Positions 17,191 to 25,205 of a stretch of 48,955 bases of DNA are shown piece after piece. The notes under the pieces are model-generated. The model was not told the DNA's origin. It worked only from the letters and a program-made list of their open reading frames with translations, and made no database searches. This stretch comes from an uncultured Bacteroidota bacterium. Its GTDB lineage: Bacteria > Bacteroidota > Bacteroidia > Flavobacteriales > Flavobacteriaceae. Where the stretch lies: NCBI GenBank assembly GCA_903913315.1, contig CAIWKX010000074.1:1-48955 (forward strand), read 5' to 3'. Within the stretch, counting starts at the first letter, position 1. Each line of letters begins with the position of its first letter. A program made the translations under genes and the position numbers.

Positions 17191-17850
17191 TTATCTTGCA
17201 AACATAAAATCTTTCAAATAATACGGCTCAAAATAAGCTACATCTACAAAATCTTCTTTTAGAAATTTAGCATACGAAAATGAACTCATTTCGTTTGCAG
17301 ATGGAAATTTTATATCATCAAGAAAAATAAAGTTTGATTTAGTTAAAACAGATTTTGCTTTTTCATTACTGTCTCCAATAAAATAAATGGTTTTTGTCTC
17401 ATTAATAAAGGTTTCTTCCGTTAAAATTTCGGATTGAACCTCACGAATCATTTCTTTATTTGAATTGAAAATAGCGCTATAAACTTCCATTCTTCGCGCA
17501 TCAATCATCGGAATAATCAAACCATCTTCTTGTGGAACTCGAAGAGCTAAAGTTGTCAAGGTATCTATAGCTATTAATGGAATCTGAACTCCATAACACA
17601 ATCCTTTCGCCGAAGAAACTCCTATACGCAAACCCGTATAAGAACCAGGTCCTTGACTGACTGCAATAGCTTGCAAATCTACTATTGCAATAGAAGACTC
17701 TTTAATAATCTCATCAATAAAGACATGTAATTTTTCGGCATGTGAATAACCTTGCTCTGAAATTTCTTTACAAATCAATGTTTCTCCATTTTTTGCCAAC
17801 GAAACAGAGCAATTTTTAGTGGCTGTTTCAATATTGAGAATGTAACTCAT
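17191..17850 (-). CDS. tsaB: tRNA threonylcarbamoyladenosine biosynthesis protein TsaB
   Basis: TsaB pairs with TsaD (and TsaE) to place threonylcarbamoyl on A37 of tRNAs that read ANN codons. The 219-residue protein has the ASKHA fold start ILNIETATKNCSVSLAKNGE and the hallmark SQGPGSYTGLRIGVSSAKGL. As expected, it lacks the metal-binding His pair of TsaD. It is the last gene of the tolC-adaptor-tsaB run, 11 bases after the adaptor stop. Confidence 0.95.
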   Translation of the reverse strand: MSYILNIETATKNCSVSLAKNGETLICKEISEQGYSHAEKLHVFIDEIIKESSIAIVDLQAIAVSQGPGSYTGLRIGVSSAKGLCYGVQIPLIAIDTLTTLALRVPQEDGLIIPMIDARRMEVYSAIFNSNKEMIREVQSEILTEETFINETKTIYFIGDSNEKAKSVLTKSNFIFLDDIKFPSANEMSSFSYAKFLKEDFVDVAYFEPYYLKDFMFAR

Positions 17851-17861
17851 TTAAGAATAAA

Positions 17862-19166
17862 TTACTTTTTAGGTTTGTCTTTGTCTTTGTCCTTTGGTAA
17901 AGCACTTTTTTTTATTTTATCACCAGAATTTAATTCTTTTGATACCGTAACATAAGGGCCAGTAATCACCTCGTCTCCTTTTTTCAAACCCGATAAAATC
18001 TCAATATTAGTATCGTCTTGAATTCCTGTTTTTACAATTCTAATTTTAGCTTTATCTCCCACTTTCACAAAAACACACTCGTATTTTTTGTCGCTTTTAG
18101 ATTTTACTTTGTTTTTGTCATCACCTACTACAACAGGCTTAGTGGCAGTTGTGTCTGATTTAATAACTACAGCGCTAATAGGAACTCCAATAACATTTTG
18201 TTTTCTCTTTGTTATAATATCAACTGTGGCAGTCATTCCTGGTCTGAAAGGAGAATAGGTATTTGGTTTTCCTTTCACTAAATCCAAATAGGATTCTTTA
18301 AGGATTCTTACTTTTACTTTGAAATTGGTTACCTGATCGGCAGTAGTTGCTGTGCTAGCAGAATTAGAAATACTAGTTACAATTCCCTTAAACTCTTTTT
18401 TCAAATAAGCATCAACTTGAATTTTAGTTTCGTCACCAATGCTAATTTTTACAATATCATTTTCATTGACATCTACTTCAACTTCCATATTGTTTAAGTT
18501 AGCCACACGCAACAATTCCGTTCCAGCCATTTGTTGTGTTCCCAAAATTCTTTCCCCAAGTTCCACACTAAGTTTAGAAATAGTTCCGTCATTGGGCGAA
18601 TAAATTAATGTTCTTCCCAAATTATCTTTGGCTTCTTTTACTGAGGCAGAAGCACTTTGCACATTAAAAAAGGCGGTATGTCTATTGGCTTTTGCTACTT
18701 CAAAAGAGGCAATGGCTTTATCCCAATCTGATTTGGAGATAATTCCTTTATCAAACAATGTTTTATTTCTATCATAACTCGCTTGCGCTTCTTTAAAAGA
18801 AGCATCTGCTTGGTCTAATCCCGATTTTGTTCCGGAATAATTAGATACCGAACGATTTAAACCAGAAGTATACACATCAGGATTTATTTTTACAAGTAAA
18901 TCCCCTTTCTTCACTACTTGACCCTCTTTGACAGGCAACTCAATAATTTCTCCTGAAACTTGAGAAGACAGCTTTACTTCCACTTCGGGTTGAATCTTTC
19001 CAGTTGCTGAAACTGTTTCTACAATAGTAATAGCATTGGCTTTAGCCGTTTCAACCTCTTTAGAATCATCATTTTTACCAATAATCCCTTTTGATTTTAA
19101 AACAACTAAAAGAACCACTATGGATAATATAACCGCTACAATTATGTAAATTTTCTTTTTTGACAT
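17862..19166 (-). CDS. Efflux periplasmic adaptor subunit (HlyD/MacA-like membrane fusion protein)
   Basis: This protein links an inner-membrane pump to TolC. I place the start at the ATG 19166 (434 residues). The frame extends six codons to a TTG, but that would overlap the tolC stop. An N-terminal membrane anchor (IYIIVAVILSIVVLLVVLKS) is followed by a lipoyl/barrel-sandwich half (SGEIIELPVKEGQVVKKGDL), a helical hairpin (about 110-190), a beta-barrel and a membrane-proximal domain. The C terminus is a Lys/Asp tail (KDKDKDKPKK). No pump gene is adjacent. The MacB-like permease at 47420-48670 is one possible partner. Confidence 0.9.
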   Translation of the reverse strand: MSKKKIYIIVAVILSIVVLLVVLKSKGIIGKNDDSKEVETAKANAITIVETVSATGKIQPEVEVKLSSQVSGEIIELPVKEGQVVKKGDLLVKINPDVYTSGLNRSVSNYSGTKSGLDQADASFKEAQASYDRNKTLFDKGIISKSDWDKAIASFEVAKANRHTAFFNVQSASASVKEAKDNLGRTLIYSPNDGTISKLSVELGERILGTQQMAGTELLRVANLNNMEVEVDVNENDIVKISIGDETKIQVDAYLKKEFKGIVTSISNSASTATTADQVTNFKVKVRILKESYLDLVKGKPNTYSPFRPGMTATVDIITKRKQNVIGVPISAVVIKSDTTATKPVVVGDDKNKVKSKSDKKYECVFVKVGDKAKIRIVKTGIQDDTNIEILSGLKKGDEVITGPYVTVSKELNSGDKIKKSALPKDKDKDKPKK

Positions 19167-19173
19167 GATATTC

Positions 19174-20547
19174 TTATTTTTCAATGATTGGAATTCCGAA
19201 ATAAAACTCTACTATTTTAACTTTAAATATATAATCATATTTAGTTCTTAATACTTCCGATTGTGAGTTGGTATATAGTGTTTGCGCCTGATTGAAATCA
19301 AAACTATTCATCATACCTACAGCATATTTTTCTTTAGCATAATTGAACGCTTCCTTTCTGGCATCAAAGGCAGCAACAGCAGCATCATAAGCATTTAAAG
19401 CTACCTTAGCATTGGTAATCGCTGTATAAACATTGCGTTCTAAATCAAGAACGGCCTGTTTTTCATTTGTTTTGGAACGCTCTAACGCAATTTTAAAACG
19501 ATCTAAATTGGTTTTAGCTGAAAATCCATTAAGTATTGGGATGTTTAATTGTACCCCGAAATTATGTCCTTTATTATTACTAATCTGATCAAAGAATGAT
19601 AAAGGTCCTGAAAGTATTGGGGTTCCAGTTGGGTCAACACCCACAATTCGATCCGAATAACTAACTCTACTACTAAAACTATAAAACCCAATTACGCTTG
19701 GTTGAAAAGCGCCCTTAGCAATTTTAACATCTTTATCAGCAATTTCTAAATTTGCTTTAGCAATTTTAAGTTCTACTCGGTCTTGTTTTGCTTTTTCAAC
19801 AATTGTTTCTGGCGTTTCAAGCATCGTTTGACTTGGCTTCGCTTCATAATCCACATCGGCAACATCAAAGGTTTTAAAGTCTTCTATTTGTAATAATTGT
19901 GCCAAACTCAAATTTGAGATAAACAAAGTATTTTCAGCAGCAATAACTTTTTGTTTATCGGCAGCCACAGTAGCTTTAACATCTAGCAAATCACCACGAG
20001 CCACCATACCAGCAGCTACCATCTCTTCACTCTTTCTTTGTTGCTTTTCATCATAAGTCAATTGCTCATTTTGAACTTTAAGATTTTCTTTGTTGAAAAG
20101 GATTTGCAAATAAGCATTCGCTACATTCAACGAAATATCATCTTTCATTTTAGACAACTGATATTGCGCCGCAATAATAGACAAATTAGCCTTTCTTAAT
20201 TTATTCTGATTTTGAAGACCATTATAAATAGTGACATTAGAATTCAATCCTGCCGATGTAAACTGTGTCGTTTGATTTTCTAATAATCCAGTAGTAATAT
20301 TTTGATTCAAACCAATATTCCAAGAATGAGAAGCATTGGCATTAAGACTAGGTAGAAAATTACCAATGGCTGTCTTTTTGCCAATGACAGTTGTTTCTTC
20401 GTCCAACTCGGTTTGTTTTATCGAAATGTTGTTTTGCAGGGCATAATCTACACACTCTTTGAGCGTCCACTTTTTGATTTGAGCTTGGGTAGAAATTCCC
20501 AAAAACAAAACCATAAGCATCAGTAATGTAAAGCTGGCGTTTTTCAT
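19174..20547 (-). CDS. TolC family outer membrane efflux protein
   Basis: It forms the trimeric outer-membrane exit duct of tripartite pumps. The 457 residues begin with a signal peptide (MKNASFTLLMLMVLFLGIST, QAQ) and the typical first helix WTLKECVDYALQNNISIKQ. Two repeats of paired long helices and short strands follow, including ANLEIADKDVKIAKGAFQPS in the second half. It is first in a run with the adaptor (7 bases downstream) and tsaB. A TAAATTTG -7 element is at 20584-20577 on the minus strand. Confidence 0.94.
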   Translation of the reverse strand: MKNASFTLLMLMVLFLGISTQAQIKKWTLKECVDYALQNNISIKQTELDEETTVIGKKTAIGNFLPSLNANASHSWNIGLNQNITTGLLENQTTQFTSAGLNSNVTIYNGLQNQNKLRKANLSIIAAQYQLSKMKDDISLNVANAYLQILFNKENLKVQNEQLTYDEKQQRKSEEMVAAGMVARGDLLDVKATVAADKQKVIAAENTLFISNLSLAQLLQIEDFKTFDVADVDYEAKPSQTMLETPETIVEKAKQDRVELKIAKANLEIADKDVKIAKGAFQPSVIGFYSFSSRVSYSDRIVGVDPTGTPILSGPLSFFDQISNNKGHNFGVQLNIPILNGFSAKTNLDRFKIALERSKTNEKQAVLDLERNVYTAITNAKVALNAYDAAVAAFDARKEAFNYAKEKYAVGMMNSFDFNQAQTLYTNSQSEVLRTKYDYIFKVKIVEFYFGIPIIEK

Positions 20548-20576
20548 ATTCTTTTTTCAAAAGTGAAAGTAGTATG

Positions 20577-20584
20577 CAAATTTA
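20577..20584 (-). promoter_or_regulatory. -7 promoter element for tolC-adaptor-tsaB
   Basis: TAAATTTG on the minus strand matches TAnnTTTG and lies 29 bases before the tolC ATG. It is back to back with the DUF4403 promoter at 20641. Confidence 0.55.
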
Positions 20585-20640
20585 AGAGTTTTTAAATGAA
20601 TACCACTAAATTAACATATCCTTATCAGACGTTAAATTAG

Positions 20641-20648
20641 TATTTTTG
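20641..20648 (+). promoter_or_regulatory. -7 promoter element for the DUF4403 gene
   Basis: TATTTTTG matches TAnnTTTG, 34 bases before the ATG at 20683. No TTG was seen at the -33 distance. Confidence 0.5.
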
Positions 20649-20682
20649 TTACATTCACACACAAATTAATTTTGAATTTATA

Positions 20683-22074
20683 ATGAAAAAAAATCTTCTT
20701 GTCGTTGCTAGTATTACGCTTTATTTCCTTCTATTTAGCTGTTCTTCAACTAGTAAAATTGCTTCTTTAAAACCTGAACCTTCTCAAAATGTTCCCATGG
20801 CATTTAAAAATACTACTTCTTTTGTAAGTATGCCGATGGAAATTTCGCTGAAAGAAATCGAAAACCAACTCAATAAATCATTATCAGGGCTGATTTATCA
20901 AGATAATAATATTGAAGATGATAAAACAGAGATGAAGATTTGGAAAACGGCTTCTATAAAACTAGTTGAGAAAGACGGTAAAATTGAATCTTTTTTGCCT
21001 TTAAAGATTTGGGCAAAATTCAAATACGGCACTGAATTTATGGGTTTGAATGATACTCGAGAGATTGAACTCAACGGAACTATCATCCTATTGAGCAACG
21101 TTAAATTATCCAATTGGAAAATGAATACGAATTCTGTAATCGAAGATTTTCAATGGAGTGAAAGTCCAACGATTCTCGTGGCAGGAAGAAAAGTGCCAAT
21201 TACTTATATTATCAATCCCACTTTATCACTATTTAAAACTAAGATGGCAAAAAAGATAGATGATGCCATTCAAAAATCATGCGATTTCAAACCTTATGTT
21301 TTAAATGTATTGCAAACCATGAGTAGGCCTTTTGAAACCAATAAGGAATATGAAACTTGGTTTGGAATGACTCCAATAGAAGTGTATGTAACGGATGCTG
21401 TTTTACAAAAAAACAGAATCAGAATGGATTTGGGATTGAAATGTACTATGCAAACAATGGTGGGCGAACAACCCAAAGCTACTTTTGATAAAGAGGCGGT
21501 TTCGTTTAAACCCGTGAGCAAAGTTCCCGATAAAACTACCGCTACTGTAGCTGCGATTTCTAGTTATGAAATTGCTTCTCGCATTATTACTAAAAACTTT
21601 CAAGGAAAAGAATTCGCTTCTGGAAGCCGAAAGATTGTCGTGCAAAAAGTAAATTTATGGGCCAAAGATGGTAAGATGATAATTGCACTCGACATGTCTG
21701 GAAGCATCAACGGAACTATTTATTTAAGCGGTATCCCTAATTATAATGCTATTACAAAAGAGATCTATTTTGAGCAAATGGATTATGTATTAAACTCTAA
21801 AGGCATTCTAACCAAAACTGCCAATTGGCTTTTACAAGGAGTAATCTTAAAGAAAATAGAAGAAAGTTGTCATTATTCCATTAAAGAAAATCTTGAAGAA
21901 GGCAAAAAGAGCTTATTGCCTTATCTTAGCAACTATTCACCTATGAAAGGCGTTTTTGTAAATGGTAGTATGGATGATTTTGAATTTGAAAAAGTAGAAC
22001 TAACCAACAATGACATCATTGTATTTATCACTACTACTGGAAAAATGAATGTGAAAATTGATGGGATGGAATAG
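20683..22074 (+). CDS. DUF4403 family lipoprotein
   Basis: This 463-residue protein starts with a lipoprotein signal (LYFLLFSCSS, Cys near residue 20), so it should be anchored in the outer or inner membrane from the periplasm. The body matches the all-beta DUF4403 layout: an N-terminal part with VSMPMEISLKEIENQLNKSL and a second half with WAKDGKMIIALDMSGSINGT and a long C-terminal segment (KGVFVNGSMDDFEFEKVEL). No enzymatic residues are recognisable, and the function of the family is unknown; a lipid-binding tubular fold has been suggested for related proteins. It is a single-gene unit with a promoter and terminator of its own. Confidence 0.85.
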   Translation: MKKNLLVVASITLYFLLFSCSSTSKIASLKPEPSQNVPMAFKNTTSFVSMPMEISLKEIENQLNKSLSGLIYQDNNIEDDKTEMKIWKTASIKLVEKDGKIESFLPLKIWAKFKYGTEFMGLNDTREIELNGTIILLSNVKLSNWKMNTNSVIEDFQWSESPTILVAGRKVPITYIINPTLSLFKTKMAKKIDDAIQKSCDFKPYVLNVLQTMSRPFETNKEYETWFGMTPIEVYVTDAVLQKNRIRMDLGLKCTMQTMVGEQPKATFDKEAVSFKPVSKVPDKTTATVAAISSYEIASRIITKNFQGKEFASGSRKIVVQKVNLWAKDGKMIIALDMSGSINGTIYLSGIPNYNAITKEIYFEQMDYVLNSKGILTKTANWLLQGVILKKIEESCHYSIKENLEEGKKSLLPYLSNYSPMKGVFVNGSMDDFEFEKVELTNNDIIVFITTTGKMNVKIDGME

Positions 22075-22089
22075 TTGAATACTGCATTG

Positions 22090-22120
22090 AATAAGTGTTT
22101 TAGGTTTTGAAACACTTATT
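22090..22120 (+). terminator. Terminator after the DUF4403 gene
   Basis: An 11-bp stem (AATAAGTGTTT 22090-22100 and AAACACTTATT 22110-22120) is followed by TTTTAATC. Confidence 0.85.
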
Positions 22121-22208
22121 TTTTAATCATTTTTAATTTATATTCACTTAGTAGGCAAATTATTGCTTCTAAAAGCACATGAAAATACTGCGTTTTGGAT
22201 GAATTGTA

Positions 22209-22230
22209 TATATTGAGTTTACTCAATATA
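22209..22230. repeat. 22-bp palindrome
   Basis: TATATTGAGT (22209-22218) and its exact reverse complement ACTCAATATA (22221-22230) are separated by two T's. It could be a protein-binding site. The arm TATATTGAG recurs at 22271-22279. Confidence 0.7.
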
Positions 22231-22329
22231 ATAACTTATTCCTATACACATATTTTTTATAGAAAGAATATATATTGAGCGAGAGAAGAAGCATTTTTAA
22301 TCGTTAAGGATGTCTCTTTTGGTGTTCAG

Positions 22330-22412
22330 GAAGCTATTTTTAGCCTTAATAAAGCTATTTCTAGCATTGATGAAGTATTTCTAGCGTTGATGAATCTATT
22401 TCTAGTAGTCAT
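22330..22412. repeat. Imperfect 21-bp tandem repeat, four copies
   Basis: Units begin at 22330, 22351, 22372 (20 bp) and 22392. All share a CTATTTYTAG-like core followed by a TTGAT/TTAAT end. Because of the 20-bp unit the reading frame changes in the third copy. Confidence 0.7.
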
Positions 22413-22551
22413 TAGATTGTGTAAACTCAAAATAAGCTTAGGGGTAAAGTTTTATAAAGATTGATTTTGGGAGTTTCACCATTTTTAAAAATGAAATAGT
22501 AAACAACGAATTTTGAATGTTAAAGTTTTGGCAATTAAAAATATAAAAGAA

Positions 22552-22579
22552 AGCCTCGCTTAATAACTTAAGCAATGCT
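22552..22579 (-). terminator. Probable terminator of the oxidase-assembly run
   Basis: On the minus strand a stem of AGC and GCTTAA against TTAAGC and GCT, with a 3x3 internal loop, is followed by TTTCTTTTAT. It lies 26 bases after the last gene of the run. Confidence 0.6.
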
Positions 22580-22605
22580 CTATTTTTATAGTATTTTAAT
22601 TATAA

Positions 22606-22881
22606 CTACTGTTGTTTTTTCTTGCTGTACATTCTATAAACCACAATTCCTACAACGCCCACAAGAAGATAGGGAATCACCATCAGGTAGATAATTCCAT
22701 CATTAACGGCTATTACCTTTGCATTATTTCCTTCGCTTTCTAGAGAAGCACGACACATAGCACATTGTGCTGGAGTGTTGAGAGAATAGAATATAGAAAA
22801 CAGAAAAAAGACAATTCCTTTTATAGAAGTTTGTCTATTTTCTAAGTTCTTTTTTCTGTTTTCTAAAAATTTAATTAGCAT
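22606..22881 (-). CDS. Small membrane protein with CxxC motif
   Basis: From the ATG at 22881 the protein has 91 residues and overlaps the DUF420 gene by 11 bases. A signal or anchor segment (IVFFLFSIFYSLNTPAQ) is followed by CAMCRASLESEG, a short acidic stretch and a C-terminal membrane helix (YLMVIPYLLVGVVGIVVYRM). The CxxC faces the periplasm, which suits metal or thiol chemistry in oxidase maturation; this is inferred from the SCO and DUF420 neighbours. The first 20 residues are Lys/Asn/Arg-rich and encoded by 7-bp repeats, so the ancestral start was probably nearer the hydrophobic segment, where an ATA stands. Confidence 0.75.
   Translation of the reverse strand: MLIKFLENRKKNLENRQTSIKGIVFFLFSIFYSLNTPAQCAMCRASLESEGNNAKVIAVNDGIIYLMVIPYLLVGVVGIVVYRMYSKKKQQ
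22794..22865. repeat. 18-bp inverted repeat around the signal-peptide codons, with heptad array
   Basis: An 18-bp sequence at 22794-22811 (TAGAAAACAGAAAAAAGA) recurs as its exact reverse complement at 22848-22865, with 36 bases between. The right arm lies within five 7-bp words in phase, 22830-22864 (minus-strand reading AGAAAAC, AGAAAAA, AGAACTT, AGAAAAT, AGACAAA). The left arm lies in the signal-peptide codons of the CxxC protein gene. Confidence 0.85.
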
Positions 22882-23413
22882 AATAAGGAGCAATCATTAG
22901 ATAAACAATAACGCCTGTAACGGCAACATAAAGCCACAACGGAAAAGTAATTTTGGCTAGTTTTTTATGTTTATCAAATTGCTCTGATAACGCTCTTACA
23001 TAAGTAAAAAGTACTAAAGGAATAATTGAAATAGACAAAATGATATGTGAAATCAATAAGAAAAAGTAAACATATCTAATCGGTCCCTCGCCACCAAACT
23101 TAGTCGCTTCTGCAGTCATGTGATAAGCAACATACATCACTAAGAAAACAACTGAACAAGCAATAGCAGCAGTCATTAATCGTTCATGTAAAAGTCGCTT
23201 TCCTTTTTTAATAGCATTTACTGCCAAAAGCAAAAGGATAGCTGTAATTCCGTTTATAGTAGCATATATGGGAGGTAAAAAGGATAGCGGTGCTACATTG
23301 ATTCCAAAATCTTTTAGACGCAGACTAAAAAGTAGGGCAACCGCCACTGGAATTAAGATTGAAACAATGATAATGGGTGTTCTAAATTTATTTTCTACTG
23401 CTTTATTTTCCAT
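22871..23413 (-). CDS. DUF420 domain-containing membrane protein
   Basis: This 180-residue inner-membrane protein has about five hydrophobic segments. It carries the DUF420 pattern (LSFLPPIYATINGITAILLL, KRLLHERLMTAAI, YHMTAEATKFGG) with conserved His residues that could bind haem or metal. DUF420 (CtaM-like) genes are regularly found with SCO and oxidase genes, and some members help to mature haem-copper oxidases. It starts 2 bases after the SCO stop and overlaps the next gene. Confidence 0.88.
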   Translation of the reverse strand: MENKAVENKFRTPIIIVSILIPVAVALLFSLRLKDFGINVAPLSFLPPIYATINGITAILLLLAVNAIKKGKRLLHERLMTAAIACSVVFLVMYVAYHMTAEATKFGGEGPIRYVYFFLLISHIILSISIIPLVLFTYVRALSEQFDKHKKLAKITFPLWLYVAVTGVIVYLMIAPYYAN

Positions 23414-23415
23414 GA

Positions 23416-24096
23416 TTATTCGTTTAATAATACTTTAATATCATCTTCTATTGCTTGTACGCCTTCTTTTTCAAGTCCATCATAATAGATAATTGGATTT
23501 CCTTGCGGGTCTTTTCTGCAACGGATGTTTCCTTTTTTATCAATCAGCGCAAAAAGCCCTGAGTGTTCAAAATTACCAACCGCTTTATTGTTTTCTCCAA
23601 CATACAGATTGAATCCTTTGTTGGCCAAGTTAAATATATCTTCTTTATTGCCTGTAAGGAAATGCCAATTGTCAGAAGTAACTCCCAGTTTTTTGGCATG
23701 TTCTTTTAAAACCGCTGGCGTATCATTCTCCGGATTAATAGTAATAGAGGCGATGGCAAAATTCCCATTTTCCAAGAACTTATTCTGAATTTGAATCATA
23801 TTTTTATTCATCCTTGGACAAATGGAAGGACAAGTGGAAAAGAAAAATTCCAACACATAGACTTTCCCTTCATAGTTCTTGTTAGATATTTTGGTATTGT
23901 TTTGATCAGTCAATTCAAATTTAGGCGCTGAACCTATCTTCTGTAATGCTTCTCCTTTGACTATTTCATTAGAAAGGCTCATTCTGTCATTTTGAACTAT
24001 CGTTCCATTTTTTATTCTATCAATAATTTTAGGAATAAAAATGATTCCGAAAATCAAGATAATAAATGAAATTCCAATGTAGGATTTGTTTTTCAT
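23416..24096 (-). CDS. SCO family copper chaperone
   Basis: SCO1/SenC proteins deliver copper to the CuA or CuB site of cytochrome oxidase from the periplasmic face. The 226-residue protein has an N-terminal membrane anchor (YIGISFIILIFGIIFIPKII) and a thioredoxin fold. The copper ligands are visible: CPSICPRM (CxxxC, near residue 96) and a His in FEHSGLFALID. It follows a Cys-free paralogue by 3 bases and precedes DUF420. Confidence 0.95.
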   Translation of the reverse strand: MKNKSYIGISFIILIFGIIFIPKIIDRIKNGTIVQNDRMSLSNEIVKGEALQKIGSAPKFELTDQNNTKISNKNYEGKVYVLEFFFSTCPSICPRMNKNMIQIQNKFLENGNFAIASITINPENDTPAVLKEHAKKLGVTSDNWHFLTGNKEDIFNLANKGFNLYVGENNKAVGNFEHSGLFALIDKKGNIRCRKDPQGNPIIYYDGLEKEGVQAIEDDIKVLLNE

Positions 24097-24099
24097 CGA

Positions 24100-24756
24100 T
24101 TATAGTTCTCTAGTTGCGTTGTGATTCTTTTTTAATGCCAAACGATATTCTGCCAAAATGATTTTAACGTCATCTGTCATTTCGTTATACAATTCAGATA
24201 CAAATATGGTGTTATAGCCTTCTTTATATTCAGGCTTTCCTTTTTCATCATGTCCCTTTCTGCCTCTTAAATTTCTTTTCTTATCAATAATAAAAACATT
24301 AGGCGTTCCCAAACTTGCATCGAGCTTACCTACTAATTGCAATTTATCAAAAAAGGCATTAATTTGTTCTGGGGTTCCAAAAGCAAAATTCCATCCTGCT
24401 TGTGTTCCTAATTTCAATAAGTCTTTTTGGAGTTCTCTTACTTGGTCTTGCGTTCCATCGGGCATAATCATCACCATTTGAAAATCTTTGAAGTTTTTAT
24501 TTCTATCAAATATCTTTTCATACAGATTAAAGAAGTTACCTTTGTGTTTCAAAACATCTTGGCCAATAAAACCAAGAATAGTTATCTTATTAGTTAACTC
24601 TACTGGTTTATCATCTAAGGTTTTCCAATTGTTTAATTCGGGAATGTTCTTGGTAATTGTAGGAAGTTTGGCAAAACTATTAATCCCGGATGCAAAAAAA
24701 AGATACGCAACTATTGGAAGGATGAATAATATAAAGAGAACGATATTCTTTTTCAT
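24100..24756 (-). CDS. Membrane-anchored SCO/thioredoxin-like protein without CxxxC
   Basis: This 218-residue protein has an N-terminal membrane helix (IVLFILFILPIVAYLFFASG) and a thioredoxin-like domain with VFIIDKKRNLRGRKGHDEKG, closely resembling the C-terminal part of SCO proteins. The metal-binding cysteines are missing; where CxxxC should be, the chain reads ILGFIGQDVLKHKGN. It is probably a diverged SCO paralogue with a partner or structural role rather than a copper donor. It lies directly upstream of the true SCO gene and after the terminator of the oxidase subunit genes. Confidence 0.75.
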   Translation of the reverse strand: MKKNIVLFILFILPIVAYLFFASGINSFAKLPTITKNIPELNNWKTLDDKPVELTNKITILGFIGQDVLKHKGNFFNLYEKIFDRNKNFKDFQMVMIMPDGTQDQVRELQKDLLKLGTQAGWNFAFGTPEQINAFFDKLQLVGKLDASLGTPNVFIIDKKRNLRGRKGHDEKGKPEYKEGYNTIFVSELYNEMTDDVKIILAEYRLALKKNHNATREL

Positions 24757-24788
24757 GGTATCTTGAAAATTTGGTGTTACAAAAATAA

Positions 24789-24816
24789 AAAAAGGTACGC
24801 AATTGCGTACCTTTTT
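24789..24816 (-). terminator. Palindromic terminator after oxidase subunit IV
   Basis: A perfect palindrome (AAGGTACGCAATTGCGTACCTT at its centre) flanked by A and T runs lies 18 bases after the subunit IV stop. It could work on both strands. It separates the structural oxidase genes from the SCO-DUF420 genes. Confidence 0.85.
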
Positions 24817-24833
24817 CTTGAATTAATATAGTG

Positions 24834-25184
24834 TTAAAAATTCCACTTAATTGTGGCATCTCTAAATACCTGAAATATATAGTTTCCTTCTGTCAACAAA
24901 ATAAAAACTAGGTATAAAATTAAGAAAATTACAGTCCAAACTACAGCTCTTCTCAACGTTGTAGTTTCGCCTTCCATGTGCATGAAAGCCCAAACAATGT
25001 AATAAGCTTTAAAAATTGTAAGGATAATGAATATCCAGTTCAATAAATTCATGCCTAAAATATTAGTCATGTGTAATGCTGCAGGTTTTTGAATTCCTAA
25101 AAATACTTCCACTGTTGTTACAACAGATAGTATTCCAAAAACCATCCAAATTCTTTTTGTATTAGAAACGTGTTCGTGTGACAT
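24834..25184 (-). CDS. Cytochrome c oxidase subunit IV family protein
   Basis: This small membrane subunit (116 residues) belongs to the haem-copper oxidase. Three hydrophobic segments are seen, with the family pattern RIWMVFGILSVVTTVEVFLG, then FIILTIFKAYYIVWAFMHM and a last helix VIFLILYLVFILLTEGNYI. It stabilises the oxidase complex; no redox centre is expected. It follows the longer subunit III gene by 21 bases. Confidence 0.9.
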   Translation of the reverse strand: MSHEHVSNTKRIWMVFGILSVVTTVEVFLGIQKPAALHMTNILGMNLLNWIFIILTIFKAYYIVWAFMHMEGETTTLRRAVVWTVIFLILYLVFILLTEGNYIFQVFRDATIKWNF

Positions 25185-25205
25185 AATATATAATTTCTAA
25201 AAATA

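Larger units (their letters stand above)
22121..22551. other. Non-coding stretch between convergent genes
   Basis: No intact gene is seen. The stretch holds a 22-bp palindrome (22209-22230), a third copy of its arm at 22271-22279, and an imperfect 20/21-bp tandem repeat (22330-22412). A plus-strand frame from 22277 to the TGA ending near 22467 is open and partly protein-like (VKDVSFGVQEAIFSL, NKAISSID) but has no ATG near its beginning, so it may be a decayed gene. Confidence 0.5.
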
